NCBI RefSeq assembly: GCF_000717025.1
Contig: NZ_JNXG01000017.1
Location: 310,001 to 374,000 of the forward strand
Reading direction: 5' to 3'
DNA: 64,000 bases
From: Streptomyces atroolivaceus
GTDB taxonomy: Bacteria; Actinomycetota; Actinomycetes; Streptomycetales; Streptomycetaceae
Of the stretch, positions 26,483 to 35,398 are shown piece by piece. How positions within the stretch are numbered: position 1 is the stretch's first letter; the number at the start of each line of letters is the position of its first letter. The notes below the pieces were generated by a model. That model had not been told where the DNA came from. It was given only the letters and a program-made list of their open reading frames with translations, and made no database searches. The position numbers and the translations under genes are program-made.

Positions 26483-27184
26483 TCACGGGGCGAGGACGTC
26501 CAGTTCGTGCAGCGCGCCGACCGCGATCTCCTTGGTCAGCCGTTCCGCGCCCTCGGCGTCTCCCTCTCGTACGGCTTCGGCGAGCCGGACGTGGAGCGTG
26601 ACGGCGGCGGGGTCCGGGTCCTCGAACATCACCTGGTGATGGGTACGGCCGGCGAGGACCTCGGCGACGACGTCGCCGAGCCGCGCGAACATCTCGTTGC
26701 CGGAGGCGTTGAGCACGATGCGGTGGAAGGCGATGTCGTGCCGGAGGTAGCCCTCCAGCTGCTGGCCGCGCGAGGTGGCGACCATGCCGAGGGCGCATTC
26801 CGTGAGTGCCGCGCAGTGCTCGGCGGTCGCGTGTCGGGCGGCGAGGCCCGCGGCGACCGGTTCCACGGCGGACCGCAGCACGGTGAGGGAGCGCAGCTGC
26901 CTGGGCCGGTCGGAGCCGGCGAGCCTCCAGCGGATGACCTGGGGGTCGTAGACGTTCCACTCCTCGGTGGGCCGCACGGTCACCCCGACTCGGCGCCGGG
27001 ACTCGACCAGGTGCATGGACTCCAGGACGCGGATCACTTCGCGTACGACGGTGCGGGACACCTCGAAGCGCTGGGCGAGCTCGTCGGTGCGCAGGACCAT
27101 ACCTGGCGGGCAGTCGCCCGCCGCGATCTCCAGACCCAGGGCGTCCAGCACATGCGTATGGAGCCCCTGGGCAGGTGTGGTCAT
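26483..27184 (-). CDS. gntR: FadR-subfamily GntR regulator of the gluconate operon
   Basis: This 233-residue regulator has an N-terminal winged helix (about 10-75, with [22 protein letters not shown]) and an all-helical FCD effector domain containing [18 protein letters not shown]. It is divergent from the gluconate kinase and permease genes, the arrangement of the S. coelicolor SCO1678 repressor that responds to gluconate. The ATG at 27184 is preferred over the in-frame GTG at 27190. There is no strong ribosome site. Confidence 0.87.
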   Translation of the reverse strand: MTTPAQGLHTHVLDALGLEIAAGDCPPGMVLRTDELAQRFEVSRTVVREVIRVLESMHLVESRRRVGVTVRPTEEWNVYDPQVIRWRLAGSDRPRQLRSLTVLRSAVEPVAAGLAARHATAEHCAALTECALGMVATSRGQQLEGYLRHDIAFHRIVLNASGNEMFARLGDVVAEVLAGRTHHQVMFEDPDPAAVTLHVRLAEAVREGDAEGAERLTKEIAVGALHELDVLAP

Positions 27185-27219
27185 ACGCACAAGCCTACGG
27201 GGCGGCCTGAGGGAACAAA

Positions 27220-27266
27220 AAGTACGACGTTTATGTCACAGCCTCTTGAATAAGTCGTATGTAATG
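27220..27266. promoter_or_regulatory. Likely GntR operator region
   Basis: Two half-sites with the core GTCGTA face each other. AAGTACGACGTTTATG lies at 27220-27235 (GTCGTAC on the minus strand) and TAAGTCGTATGTAATG at 27251-27266. They sit in the relatively AT-rich spacer between gntR and gntK and are the best operator candidates. Confidence 0.5.
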
Positions 27267-27282
27267 GGTTTCAGTAGCGCGA

Positions 27283-27308
27283 CGGACCGATGTCGCGGAC
27301 CGATGTCG
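27283..27308. repeat. Perfect 13-base tandem repeat before gluconokinase
   Basis: CGGACCGATGTCG occurs twice with no gap, 20 bases before the gntK start codon. It lies in the likely 5' leader and could be a regulatory site or a slippage product. Confidence 0.8.
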
Positions 27309-27328
27309 ATGAAGACAGCGAGGCAGCA

Positions 27329-27838
27329 ATGAGCACCCCCCACGTCGTCGTGGTGATGGGCGTAGCAGGGACCGGCAAGACCACGATCGGCCCCCTGCTC
27401 GCCGACGCACTCGGCGTCCCCTATGCCGAGGGCGACGACTTCCACCCGCCGGCCAACATCGCCAAGATGTCCGCCGGCACACCCCTGGACGACGACGACC
27501 GCCGGCCGTGGCTGGACGCGATCGGCCGGTGGGCACACGGCCGGGCGGGGCTCGGCGGCGTCGTCAGCAGCTCGGCGCTCAAGCGCGCCTACCGTGACCG
27601 GCTGCGGGACGGGGCCCCCGGTGCCGTCTTCCTGCATCTGACCGGCGACCGCGCTCTGATCGAGCGCCGCATGGCGGACCGCAAGGGCCACTTCATGCCG
27701 ACCGCGTTGCTCGACTCCCAGTTCGCGACCCTGCAGCCGCTGCAGGACGACGAGGCGGGCGTCGCCGTGGACGTGTCCGGCACCCCCGAGGAAATCACCG
27801 AACGGGCCGTCGCCGCGCTGCGCCGGCTCGCGAACTAA
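27329..27838 (+). CDS. gntK: Gluconokinase
   Basis: This kinase phosphorylates D-gluconate to 6-phosphogluconate. The 169-residue P-loop kinase has GVAGTGKTT at residues 11-19, the substrate loop EGDDFHPPANIAKM and the lid RKGHFMP. The start at ATG 27329 gives MSTPHVVVVMG. It is separated from the permease gene by 11 bases and is presumably co-transcribed with it under GntR control. Confidence 0.93.
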   Translation: MSTPHVVVVMGVAGTGKTTIGPLLADALGVPYAEGDDFHPPANIAKMSAGTPLDDDDRRPWLDAIGRWAHGRAGLGGVVSSSALKRAYRDRLRDGAPGAVFLHLTGDRALIERRMADRKGHFMPTALLDSQFATLQPLQDDEAGVAVDVSGTPEEITERAVAALRRLAN

Positions 27839-27849
27839 GGATCACCACC

Positions 27850-29247
27850 GTGACCAGTCTCAGCGTCGAGATGCTGGCAGCGGATGCCGTCGAACCCATC
27901 ACTTCGGCCGGTAACGCACAGCTGGGCATCGCCGTACTGGCGGGCATCGCCGTCATCGTCCTGCTCATCACCAAGCTCAAGATGCACGCGTTCCTCGCGC
28001 TGACCATCGGCTCGCTCGCCCTCGGCTCCTTCGCCGGCGCCAACCCGGCGAAGACGATCACCAGCTTCACCGCGGGCCTCGGTTCGACCGTCGCGGGTGT
28101 CGGTGTCCTCATCGCCCTCGGCGCCATCCTGGGCAAGCTCCTCGCCGATTCCGGCGGCGCCGACCAGATCGTCGACACCATCCTCGCGAAGGCGAGCGGT
28201 CGGGCGATGCCGTGGGCGATGGTCCTGATCGCCTCGATCATCGGGCTTCCGCTGTTCTTCGAGGTCGGGATCGTGCTGATGATTCCGGTGGTGCTGCTGG
28301 TCGCCAAGCGCGGCAACTACTCCCTGATGCGGATCGGGATCCCCGCGCTCGCCGGGCTCTCCGTGATGCACGGTCTGATCCCCCCGCACCCCGGCCCGCT
28401 GGTGGCGATCGACGCCCTCGGCGCCAACCTGGGTGTCACACTGGCCCTCGGTGTGCTGGTCGCCATCCCGACCGTGATCATCGCGGGCCCGCTCTTCTCC
28501 CGCTACGCCGCCCGGTGGGTGGACATCGAGGCGCCGGAGAAGATGATCCCGCAGCGCCCGTCCGAGGACCTGGACCGCCGCCCCAGCTTCGGCGCGACCC
28601 TGGCGACGATCCTGCTGCCCGTCGTACTGATGCTGGTCAAGGCACTCGTCGACATCGTGGTGGACGACCCCGAGAACCACGTCCAGCGGGTCACCGACGT
28701 CATCGGCTCACCGCTGATCGCGCTTCTCGCCGCCGTGATCGTCGGCATGTTCACCCTGGGCCGTGCGGCGGGATTCACCAAGGGCCGTCTCTCCTCCACC
28801 GTCGAGAAGTCGCTCGCCCCGATCGCGGGCATCCTCCTGATCGTGGGTGCCGGCGGCGGGTTCAAGCAGACCCTCATCGACGCCGGTGTGGGCCAGATGA
28901 TCCTGGACTTCTCCGAGAACTGGTCGATCCCCGCCCTGCTGCTCGGCTGGCTGATCGCCGTCGCGATCCGGCTGGCGACGGGCTCGGCGACCGTGGCCAC
29001 CATCTCGGCGGCCGGTCTGGTCGCCCCCCTCGCAGCCGACCTGTCGACGTCACACGTGGCACTGCTCGTCCTCGCCGTCGGTGCGGGTTCGCTCTTCTTC
29101 AGCCACGTCAACGACGCCGGGTTCTGGCTGGTGAAGGAGTACTTCGGCATGGACGTCCCGCAGACGATCAAGACCTGGTCGGTGATGGAGACGATCATCT
29201 CCGTCGTCGCACTGGGCTTCATCATGCTGCTGTCGCTGGTGTTGTAG
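27850..29247 (+). CDS. gntP: GntP-family gluconate:proton symporter
   Basis: This 465-residue integral membrane protein has about 12-14 hydrophobic helices. Family segments include IIGLPLFFEVGIVLMIP, MHGLIPPHPGPL and SATVATISAAGLVAP. It imports gluconate for the adjacent kinase. The start is GTG with AAGGA nine bases upstream. No gntZ (6-phosphogluconate dehydrogenase) gene follows. A hairpin closes the operon instead. Confidence 0.93.
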   Translation: MTSLSVEMLAADAVEPITSAGNAQLGIAVLAGIAVIVLLITKLKMHAFLALTIGSLALGSFAGANPAKTITSFTAGLGSTVAGVGVLIALGAILGKLLADSGGADQIVDTILAKASGRAMPWAMVLIASIIGLPLFFEVGIVLMIPVVLLVAKRGNYSLMRIGIPALAGLSVMHGLIPPHPGPLVAIDALGANLGVTLALGVLVAIPTVIIAGPLFSRYAARWVDIEAPEKMIPQRPSEDLDRRPSFGATLATILLPVVLMLVKALVDIVVDDPENHVQRVTDVIGSPLIALLAAVIVGMFTLGRAAGFTKGRLSSTVEKSLAPIAGILLIVGAGGGFKQTLIDAGVGQMILDFSENWSIPALLLGWLIAVAIRLATGSATVATISAAGLVAPLAADLSTSHVALLVLAVGAGSLFFSHVNDAGFWLVKEYFGMDVPQTIKTWSVMETIISVVALGFIMLLSLVL

Positions 29248-29265
29248 CCGCCCGGACGTGCGTGG

Positions 29266-29301
29266 ACACCCGCGGCCCCCGTCACCGGGGCCCGCGGGTG
29301 T
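29266..29301. terminator. Hairpin after the gluconate operon
   Basis: The arm ACACCCGCGG followed by CCCC pairs with GGGG and CCGCGGGTGT across a short loop, with one mismatch or bulge. It separates gntP from the convergent permease gene. Confidence 0.75.
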
Positions 29302-29318
29302 TCCGCTGTGCCGGGGGG

Positions 29319-30890
29319 TCAGCGCGGCGTGGCCGTTCCCTCCGCCGCCTTCTCCAGCTGGAACGCCTCGTTCCCCAGTCCGATCCGTGCGTGGACCTCG
29401 GGCCTGGTCCGGCGCAGCACCGCCCCGTAGACCAGGCCACCCGCCAGGGCCGTGACGATGACACCGGGCAGCAGCCAGTTCAGGGACGAGCCCGGGCCCG
29501 AGCCGACCAGGACGCCGAAGTCCCGGACCGTGAAGACGGCGATGGTCAGCAGGGCGAGGCCCGCGAGACCGGAGGCGACGAGCCGGGGCGCCTGGGCGCG
29601 GCCGGCGCCGCGCCGTACGAAGAAGGCGATCACGGCGAAGGAGGCCGCGGCCATCAGCACGATGACGCCGAGCGCTCCGACATTGCCCATCCAGGTGAAC
29701 AGGTGCAGGACGGGCGCGGTGGGGTCTCCGACCGGGTTGTCGTCGGTGAGGGCGAAGAGGAGCACGACGACGGCGGATACCGCGGACTGCAGCATGGAGC
29801 CGGTGGCGGGGGCCCCGCTCGCCTTGTTGGTGCGGCCGAAACCGGCGGGCAGCAGCCCCTCGCGGCCCATGGCGAACGCGTAGCGGGCGACCACGTTGTG
29901 GAAGCTGAGCAGTGCGGCGAACATCCCGGTGACGAACAGGACGTGCAGGACGTCGGTGAAGGTGGCTCCGAGCCGCTCCTCGGTGAGGCCGAAGAGCATC
30001 CCCGGGCCCTCCTCGAGCGAGGTGCCCACGATGGAGGAGGGCCCCGCGGCGACGGTCAGGGCCCAGGCGCTGACGGCGAGGAACAGGGCGGCGTAGCCGA
30101 CGGCCAGGAACATCACGCGGGACACGACGACCTGCGGGCGGCTGGTCTCCTCCGCGTACACCGGGGCCTGCTCGAAGCCGACGAACGCGGCGATGCAGAA
30201 GCAGAGCGCGGTGCCGAGGCCCGCCCCGGTGAGCGTCTCGGGGTTGAAGGCGTGCAGGGACAGGCCTTCCGGGCCCGGCTCGGCGACGGCGGCGATGTCG
30301 AAGATCACGACGAGGGCGCACTCGACGACGAGCAGCACGCCGAGGACCTTGGCGTTGAGGTCGATCTTCAGCCAGCCCAGTACGCCGACGAGGGCCACGG
30401 CGAACAGGGCCGGGATCCACCACGGGAGGTCGATGCCGAGGTAGGTGGCGAAGAGGCCCGACACCTCGAAGCCGAGGATGCCGTAGATGCCGACCTGCAT
30501 GGCGCTGTAGGCGACCAGCGCGACGAGCGAGGCGCCGGCGCCGGCCGTGGGACCGAGGCCGCGGGCGATGTACGCGTAGAAGGCACCGGCGTTGTGGACG
30601 TGCCGGCTCATCTCCGCGTAGCCCACACCGAACAGCATGAGCACGATGCCGAGGATGACGTAGAGCAGGGGCTGTCCGACGATGCCCATCACGCCGAAGA
30701 CCGTGGGCATCACGCCTGCGACGACCATCAGGGGGGCACTGGCGGCGAGGACGGACAGGAGCAGCCCCGGGGTGCCGAGCCGGTCGGCGCGCAGCGCGCG
30801 TTCCTCGCCCTTGTAGGTGTTGATCCCGCCGGTGTCGCCGGGCGTCCTGATCGTGCCGGTCCGGCTCGTGTCTGTTCTGCCCGTCGACAT
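29319..30890 (-). CDS. APC-superfamily amino acid permease
   Basis: This 523-residue membrane transporter has about 12-14 helices. The first helical pair includes the family motif LLLSVLAASAPLMVVAGVMP, and FVGFEQAPVYAEET is the conserved segment after helix 6. The N-terminal 45 residues are Thr/Arg/Gly-rich and cytoplasmic. The substrate, an amino acid or amine, cannot be specified. The ATG at 30890 has a weak GAAGGGA site about 12 bases upstream. Longer frames to 31064 run through the neighbouring gene. Confidence 0.87.
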   Translation of the reverse strand: MSTGRTDTSRTGTIRTPGDTGGINTYKGEERALRADRLGTPGLLLSVLAASAPLMVVAGVMPTVFGVMGIVGQPLLYVILGIVLMLFGVGYAEMSRHVHNAGAFYAYIARGLGPTAGAGASLVALVAYSAMQVGIYGILGFEVSGLFATYLGIDLPWWIPALFAVALVGVLGWLKIDLNAKVLGVLLVVECALVVIFDIAAVAEPGPEGLSLHAFNPETLTGAGLGTALCFCIAAFVGFEQAPVYAEETSRPQVVVSRVMFLAVGYAALFLAVSAWALTVAAGPSSIVGTSLEEGPGMLFGLTEERLGATFTDVLHVLFVTGMFAALLSFHNVVARYAFAMGREGLLPAGFGRTNKASGAPATGSMLQSAVSAVVVLLFALTDDNPVGDPTAPVLHLFTWMGNVGALGVIVLMAAASFAVIAFFVRRGAGRAQAPRLVASGLAGLALLTIAVFTVRDFGVLVGSGPGSSLNWLLPGVIVTALAGGLVYGAVLRRTRPEVHARIGLGNEAFQLEKAAEGTATPR

Positions 30891-30924
30891 GGCGGGGGTG
30901 GTCCCTTCGTCGATAACAACGTGC

Positions 30925-31887
30925 TCAGGGGGCACCGAGCGCGAGGGTGCGCGCGGCGACGAATTCGGGGTACGGGTCACGGCCGGCGTACGACCACGGG
31001 GTCTCGGTGGCGTGGGGGCCGATGCGGTGGAAGAGCGCGGCGGCCTCGGCGGGGCGGCCTTCACAGATCTTGGCGTGGGCCAGGAAGTTCAGGTCGGCGC
31101 GGTGGCGGGGGTGGTCCTCGCGTTCCCATTCGAGCCACCAGTCGAAGGCGGCCTTCATCACCTGTCTCGCCCGGCGCCCCGACCAGTGCCCCGAGGCCGC
31201 CGGGTCGTCCGGCACGGCACCGGACGCGGCCAGGACGCGGTAGCGCTCGGCGTGGGCGACGACGGGGAGCACGGCGAGCGGCGAGTCGGCCGGCGCCTGT
31301 TCGGCGGCCCACGCGGCGAAGTCGTACACCTCGTGGAGCGGGTCGCTCTCGGGGTGCGTCTCGGCGAGTCCCGCTGTCATGAGGTGGTGGGCGTGGTGGT
31401 GCTCGGGATGGCGGGCGCGGATCTCCTCGAAGTGCCTGGCGGTCTCCTCCTGGGTTCCGTGCGTGCGCTCCAGCGCCATCAGGCCGAGCCAGGGGGTGGG
31501 ATCGGCCGGGTCGAGTGCTGCTGCCGCCAGACACGCCTGACGTGCCCGGCCGGGTTCGCCGGCGTCGGCCTTGGGGCGCTGGGCACGGGCGACGGTGGCA
31601 CAGGCGAGCAGAGTCGTGGCGTCGGAGCTGTCCGGTTCCGCGAGGAGCCAGTCGCGTGCCCAGCCGGCGGCGGAGGGGACGGCGGCGAGCGCGAGGAGAC
31701 GATGGCCGCGACGGTCCCAGTCACTGCCTGTCGCTACGAGCAGGGAGCGGGCCCGGGTCCAGCGCCCCTGGGCGAACTGGCTCCGTACGTCGATGAGTTC
31801 ACTGTCGTCGAGCGCCGGGTCGAAGGCGTGGTCCGAGCGTCCGGCTCTGCGGCGGGAACGCCCCAGGGGCGGCGGAGGCGGAGACAT
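30925..31887 (-). CDS. Hypothetical protein with TPR-like helical repeats
   Basis: This 320-residue soluble protein begins with a proline/arginine-rich segment (MSPPPPPLGRSRRRAGRS). Helical pairs rich in Ala, Trp and Leu follow, resembling tetratricopeptide repeats (ARQACLAAAALDPADPTPWLGLMALER; RPAEAAALFHRIGP). No enzyme motif is seen. It is conserved in Streptomyces as a hypothetical protein. AAGGA precedes the ATG at 31887. It ends 34 bases before the permease start and may be co-transcribed. The upstream 242 bases (31888-32129) show no recognisable element. Confidence 0.72.
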   Translation of the reverse strand: MSPPPPPLGRSRRRAGRSDHAFDPALDDSELIDVRSQFAQGRWTRARSLLVATGSDWDRRGHRLLALAAVPSAAGWARDWLLAEPDSSDATTLLACATVARAQRPKADAGEPGRARQACLAAAALDPADPTPWLGLMALERTHGTQEETARHFEEIRARHPEHHHAHHLMTAGLAETHPESDPLHEVYDFAAWAAEQAPADSPLAVLPVVAHAERYRVLAASGAVPDDPAASGHWSGRRARQVMKAAFDWWLEWEREDHPRHRADLNFLAHAKICEGRPAEAAALFHRIGPHATETPWSYAGRDPYPEFVAARTLALGAP

Positions 31888-32129
31888 CCGCAGGTTTCCT
31901 TTTCGACTTCGACATGACACCAGCACATTCGGCTGCTGTGTGCGAGCAGACGATCGCGCACAGCAAAGCGGTAGGCAAGGCTCGCAGTCAAGGGCACCCC
32001 TGCCCCAACTGCGTTCATGCGCGACGGAGTTGGAAGTCGTCGCGGCATGGACTGAACCATTCACGCAGTTCGAGGGCCGCCTGCGGATGTGACTGATGAG
32101 GAAGAGGTGACGCGTGCCACACTGCAGCC

Positions 32130-32555
32130 ATGGAGACCTCCGAGCCGCTCAAGCCCTTCCTCCTCGCGTTCCCCGGGCCGTTGCGCGACCGGCTGGTGGC
32201 CGCCGTCCTGTCGGGCGAGAAGGTCATGACGTCCGGACTGCTCATGGAGTACGAGGTGGAGCGAGAAGAGCTCCCGCCCGTGGGGGAACGCTCCGCGCTC
32301 ATCGACTCGCACGGCCAGGAGGTCGCCGTGGTCGAACTGACGGAGGTACGGGTGCTTCCGCTGGGGTCGGTGGGGCTGCGGCACGTGCTCGACGAGGGGG
32401 AGGGTCACACGTCGGTGGCCGAATGGCGGGCGGGCCACGAGGCGTTCTGGCACAGCGAGGAGATGCGGGAGGCCCTGGGGGACCCGTCGTTCACCGTGGA
32501 CGACGGCACGATGATCGTGGCGGAGCGCTTCCGGGTCGTGGAGCGGCTCGTCTGA
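32130..32555 (+). CDS. ASCH domain protein
   Basis: This 141-residue protein matches the ASCH (PUA-like) fold. Early KVMTSGLLMEYE, then GERSALIDSHGQEVAVVELTEVRVLPLG, and a terminal DGTMIVAERFRVVERL are the typical strands. ASCH domains are thought to bind RNA, and some hydrolyse modified nucleosides. The role here is unknown. Confidence 0.83.
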   Translation: METSEPLKPFLLAFPGPLRDRLVAAVLSGEKVMTSGLLMEYEVEREELPPVGERSALIDSHGQEVAVVELTEVRVLPLGSVGLRHVLDEGEGHTSVAEWRAGHEAFWHSEEMREALGDPSFTVDDGTMIVAERFRVVERLV

Positions 32556-32560
32556 CACCG

Positions 32561-32618
32561 GACACCGGCCTGGAGCGGCCCGTCCGACACCGGCCTGGAG
32601 CGGCCCGTCCGACACCGG
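32561..32618. repeat. Perfect 25-base tandem duplication plus partial third copy
   Basis: The unit beginning GACACCGGCCTGGAGC occurs at 32561-32585 and 32586-32610, followed by the first eight bases of a third copy. It lies in the convergent spacer between the ASCH and flavoprotein genes. No terminator stem is obvious there. Confidence 0.85.
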
Positions 32619-32670
32619 GCGCGGCGCGTCGACCTACGCCGCACGGGCCGCCTGACCCGGCCGGCCGCGC

Positions 32671-34326
32671 TCAGCCGATCGCCCTCGCCGCCGCGCGGCC
32701 CGCTGTCCGGCCCGAGAAGATGCACCCCCCGAGGAACGTTCCTTCCAGGGCACGGTATCCGTGGACCCCGCCGCCGCCGAAGCCCGCCGCCTCCCCCGCC
32801 GCGTACACCCCGGGCAGCGGGGCGCCGTCGTCGGTCAGGACACGGGAGGACAGGTCCGTCTCCAGCCCTCCGAGCGACTTGCGGGTCAGGATGTTCAGCC
32901 GTACGGCGATGAGGGGGCCCGCGGCCGGGTCGAGGATGCGGTGCGGCTTCGCCGTGCGGATCAGCTTGTCGCCCAGGTAGGAACGGGCGCCGTTGATCGC
33001 CGTGATCTGGAGGTCCTTGGTGAAGGGGTTGGCGATCTCACGGTCGCGCGCCGTGATCTCGCGGCGCAGGGCCTCCTCGTCGATGAGCCCTTCGCCGGTG
33101 AGGGCGTTCATCCCCCGCACGAGCGCGCCGAGGTCCTTCTCGACGACGAAGTCCACACCCTTGTCCATGAACGCCTTCACGGGTCCGGGGACGTCGGCCC
33201 GCGCCCTGCCGATCACGTCGCGCACCGACTTCCCCGTCAGGTCCGGGTTCTGCTCGGACCCGGAGAGCGCGAACTCCTTGCCGATGATCTTCTGGTCGAG
33301 GACGAACCACGTGTAGCCGTAGCCGGATCCCATGATGTGTTCGAGGGTGCCCAGCGTGTCGAAGCCCGGGAAGAGCGGGACCGGCAGCCGCTTGCCACGG
33401 GCGTCCAGCCAGAGCGAGGAGGGGCCGGGCAGGATCCTGATGCCGTGCTTGTCCCAGATCGGGTTCCAGTTCTCGATGCCCTCGGTGTAGTGCCACATCC
33501 GGTCGCGGTTGATGTGGTGGGCGCCGGCCTTCTCGGCGATGCCCAGCATCAGTCCGTCGACGTGCGCGGGGACCCCGGAGAGCATCTTCTCCGGCGGCGT
33601 GCCCAGCCGCTCGGGCCACTGGGCACGTACGAGGTCGTGGTTGCCTCCGATGCCTCCGGAGGTGACGACCACTGCTTGGGCCCTGAGCTCGAAGGCACCT
33701 GTCACCTCGCGGCTGCTCGCGGTGCCGCGCTCGGCCCCGCTCTCCTCGAGGATCTCACCCGTGACCGTGTCGACCGCTCCGGCCGAGCGGGCCAGGCCGG
33801 TCACCCGGTGCCGGAAGCGCGCCTGGACGAGGCCCTTCGCCATCCCTTCGCGGACCCGCCGTTCGAACGGGGCGACGACGCCTGGTCCGGTGCCCCAGGT
33901 GATGTGGAAGCGGGGGACGGAGTTGCCGTGGCCGTTCGCGTCGTAGCCGCCGCGTTCGGCCCAGCCGACGACGGGGAAGAACCGCATCCCCTGGGAACGC
34001 AGCCAGGACCGCTTCTCCCCTGCCGCGAAGTCGACGTACGCCTCCGCCCACTGCCGAGGCCAGTGGTCCTCGTCGCGGTCGAAGCCCGCCGTGCCGTACC
34101 AGTCCTGGAGGGCCAGGTCGTGGCTGTCCTTGATCCGCATACGGCGCTGCTCGGGCGAGTCGACGAGGAAGAGCCCGCCGAAGGACCAGTGCGCCTGGCC
34201 CCCCATGGACTGCTCGGGTTCCTGGTCGAGCAGGATCACCGTGCGGCCCGCGTCGACGAGCTCGGCGGTGGCCACCAGCCCCGCGAGCCCTGCCCCGATC
34301 ACGATCACATCAGCGTCGTACGCCAT
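32671..34326 (-). CDS. FAD-binding dehydrogenase (succinate dehydrogenase/ketosteroid dehydrogenase-like)
   Basis: This 551-residue flavoprotein has an N-terminal dinucleotide motif VIGAGLAGLVATAELVDAG and a C-terminal FAD motif PLPGVYAAGEAAGFGGGG. The capping domain in between resembles 3-ketosteroid or fumarate-type FAD-binding-2 enzymes (KSLGGLETD). The substrate is unknown, but an alkene or steroid-type dehydrogenation is typical. AAGGA eight bases before ATG 34326 favours this start over the ATG at 34335. Confidence 0.87.
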   Translation of the reverse strand: MAYDADVIVIGAGLAGLVATAELVDAGRTVILLDQEPEQSMGGQAHWSFGGLFLVDSPEQRRMRIKDSHDLALQDWYGTAGFDRDEDHWPRQWAEAYVDFAAGEKRSWLRSQGMRFFPVVGWAERGGYDANGHGNSVPRFHITWGTGPGVVAPFERRVREGMAKGLVQARFRHRVTGLARSAGAVDTVTGEILEESGAERGTASSREVTGAFELRAQAVVVTSGGIGGNHDLVRAQWPERLGTPPEKMLSGVPAHVDGLMLGIAEKAGAHHINRDRMWHYTEGIENWNPIWDKHGIRILPGPSSLWLDARGKRLPVPLFPGFDTLGTLEHIMGSGYGYTWFVLDQKIIGKEFALSGSEQNPDLTGKSVRDVIGRARADVPGPVKAFMDKGVDFVVEKDLGALVRGMNALTGEGLIDEEALRREITARDREIANPFTKDLQITAINGARSYLGDKLIRTAKPHRILDPAAGPLIAVRLNILTRKSLGGLETDLSSRVLTDDGAPLPGVYAAGEAAGFGGGGVHGYRALEGTFLGGCIFSGRTAGRAAARAIG

Positions 34327-34480
34327 GGGTTCCATCCTTCGGGGCGGTGCGGGCAGCGGCGGGCGGGGGCGGGCGAAGTTACTTGTCGGTCAGATCTTCG
34401 GTACGGGCCGCCCCCACGTCAACCGTCCGGTCGGTGGCGCCCTCACCGATCCCGGACGGCTGCCGGGCTATCGTCGGACC

Positions 34481-35398
34481 GTGTCGGTGCTGGTACTCCT
34501 GCTGTCCGTGGGCGCCGCCTGCTGCCTGGGCTTCGGATTCGTCCTCCAGCAGGACGCCGCCCGCCGCGCGCCCCTGAGCGATTTCCTCTCGCCCCGGCTG
34601 CTGCTCGACCTGATGCGGGTGCCGAGCTGGCTGGCCGGGCTCGGCCTGATGGTCTGCGGCATGGCCCTGGGGGCCCTGGCTCTCGGCCAGGGCGAGGTGT
34701 CGGTGGTGGAGCCGCTCCTGGCGACCAATCTGCTCTTCGCCATGGCACTTTCACGCCACCGCACGGGCCAGCGGCTGGGCCGGCAGGGCTGGGGAGGGCT
34801 CTGTCTGCTGGCGGGCGGCGTCACCGCGTTCCTGCTGGCCGGCGAGCCTCGCGGCGGTGAGGCGGTGACGGCGTCCCTGCGGCAGTGGCTGGTGATCGGT
34901 GTGGTGGCGGGACTCGCCGTGATCCTGACCGCGTCCGCCAGACACCCGCGGACCCGGGGGACCCCGGTACTGCTCGGTCTGGCGGCGGGGCTGCTCTACG
35001 GTCTGCAGGACGCTCTGACCAGGGTAAGCGGGGAGCGGCTGGCCGACCACGGCTGGGCGGCGCTGATGGCGAGCTGGCAGCCGTACACCGTCCTCGTCCT
35101 CGGAGTGACCGGGCTGCTTCTCGTCCAGAGCGCGTTCGAGGCGGGGCCGCTGCGGATGTCCCTGCCGGCGCTGACCGCCGCACAGCCGCTGGCGGGCATC
35201 GTGTGCGGGATCGGATTCCTCGGCGACCAGGTTCGCACCGACGCGGGCGCCCTGGCCTGGCAGAGCGTGGGGCTGGCGGCGATCGTGGCCGGAATCGTGC
35301 TGCTGGGGCTGCACCCGGCGATGCCGGAGGGGAAGGAACGACACGGATCCACGGCTGCCGACCGGTTGATGTTGGATGGGCCCCATGACTCCGGCTGA
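34481..35398 (+). CDS. DMT-type multispan membrane protein
   Basis: This 305-residue membrane protein has about nine or ten hydrophobic helices resembling the drug/metabolite transporter (EamA-like) superfamily. There are two related halves, each starting with a small-residue-rich helix. The substrate is unknown. No ribosome site is present. TATCGT ends six bases before the GTG, so the message is probably leaderless. Its 3' end overlaps the Nudix gene by 14 bases. Confidence 0.78.
   Translation: MSVLVLLLSVGAACCLGFGFVLQQDAARRAPLSDFLSPRLLLDLMRVPSWLAGLGLMVCGMALGALALGQGEVSVVEPLLATNLLFAMALSRHRTGQRLGRQGWGGLCLLAGGVTAFLLAGEPRGGEAVTASLRQWLVIGVVAGLAVILTASARHPRTRGTPVLLGLAAGLLYGLQDALTRVSGERLADHGWAALMASWQPYTVLVLGVTGLLLVQSAFEAGPLRMSLPALTAAQPLAGIVCGIGFLGDQVRTDAGALAWQSVGLAAIVAGIVLLGLHPAMPEGKERHGSTAADRLMLDGPHDSG

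Noticed and set aside
17162..27190. An integrative element inserted at tRNA-Leu
   Set aside because: No integrase, excisionase or repeated tRNA 3' end was seen by eye, so only the tRNA and the carbohydrate locus are annotated.
28212..31382. A 1056-codon open frame on the plus strand
   Set aside because: Its translation is repetitive Arg/Gly/Asp-rich and overlaps gntP and, in antisense, the APC permease and TPR-like genes, which carry clear family motifs.
31914..32096. A 60-codon plus-strand frame in the spacer before the ASCH gene
   Set aside because: It has no ribosome site or conserved pattern. The spacer is only somewhat less GC-rich than its surroundings.
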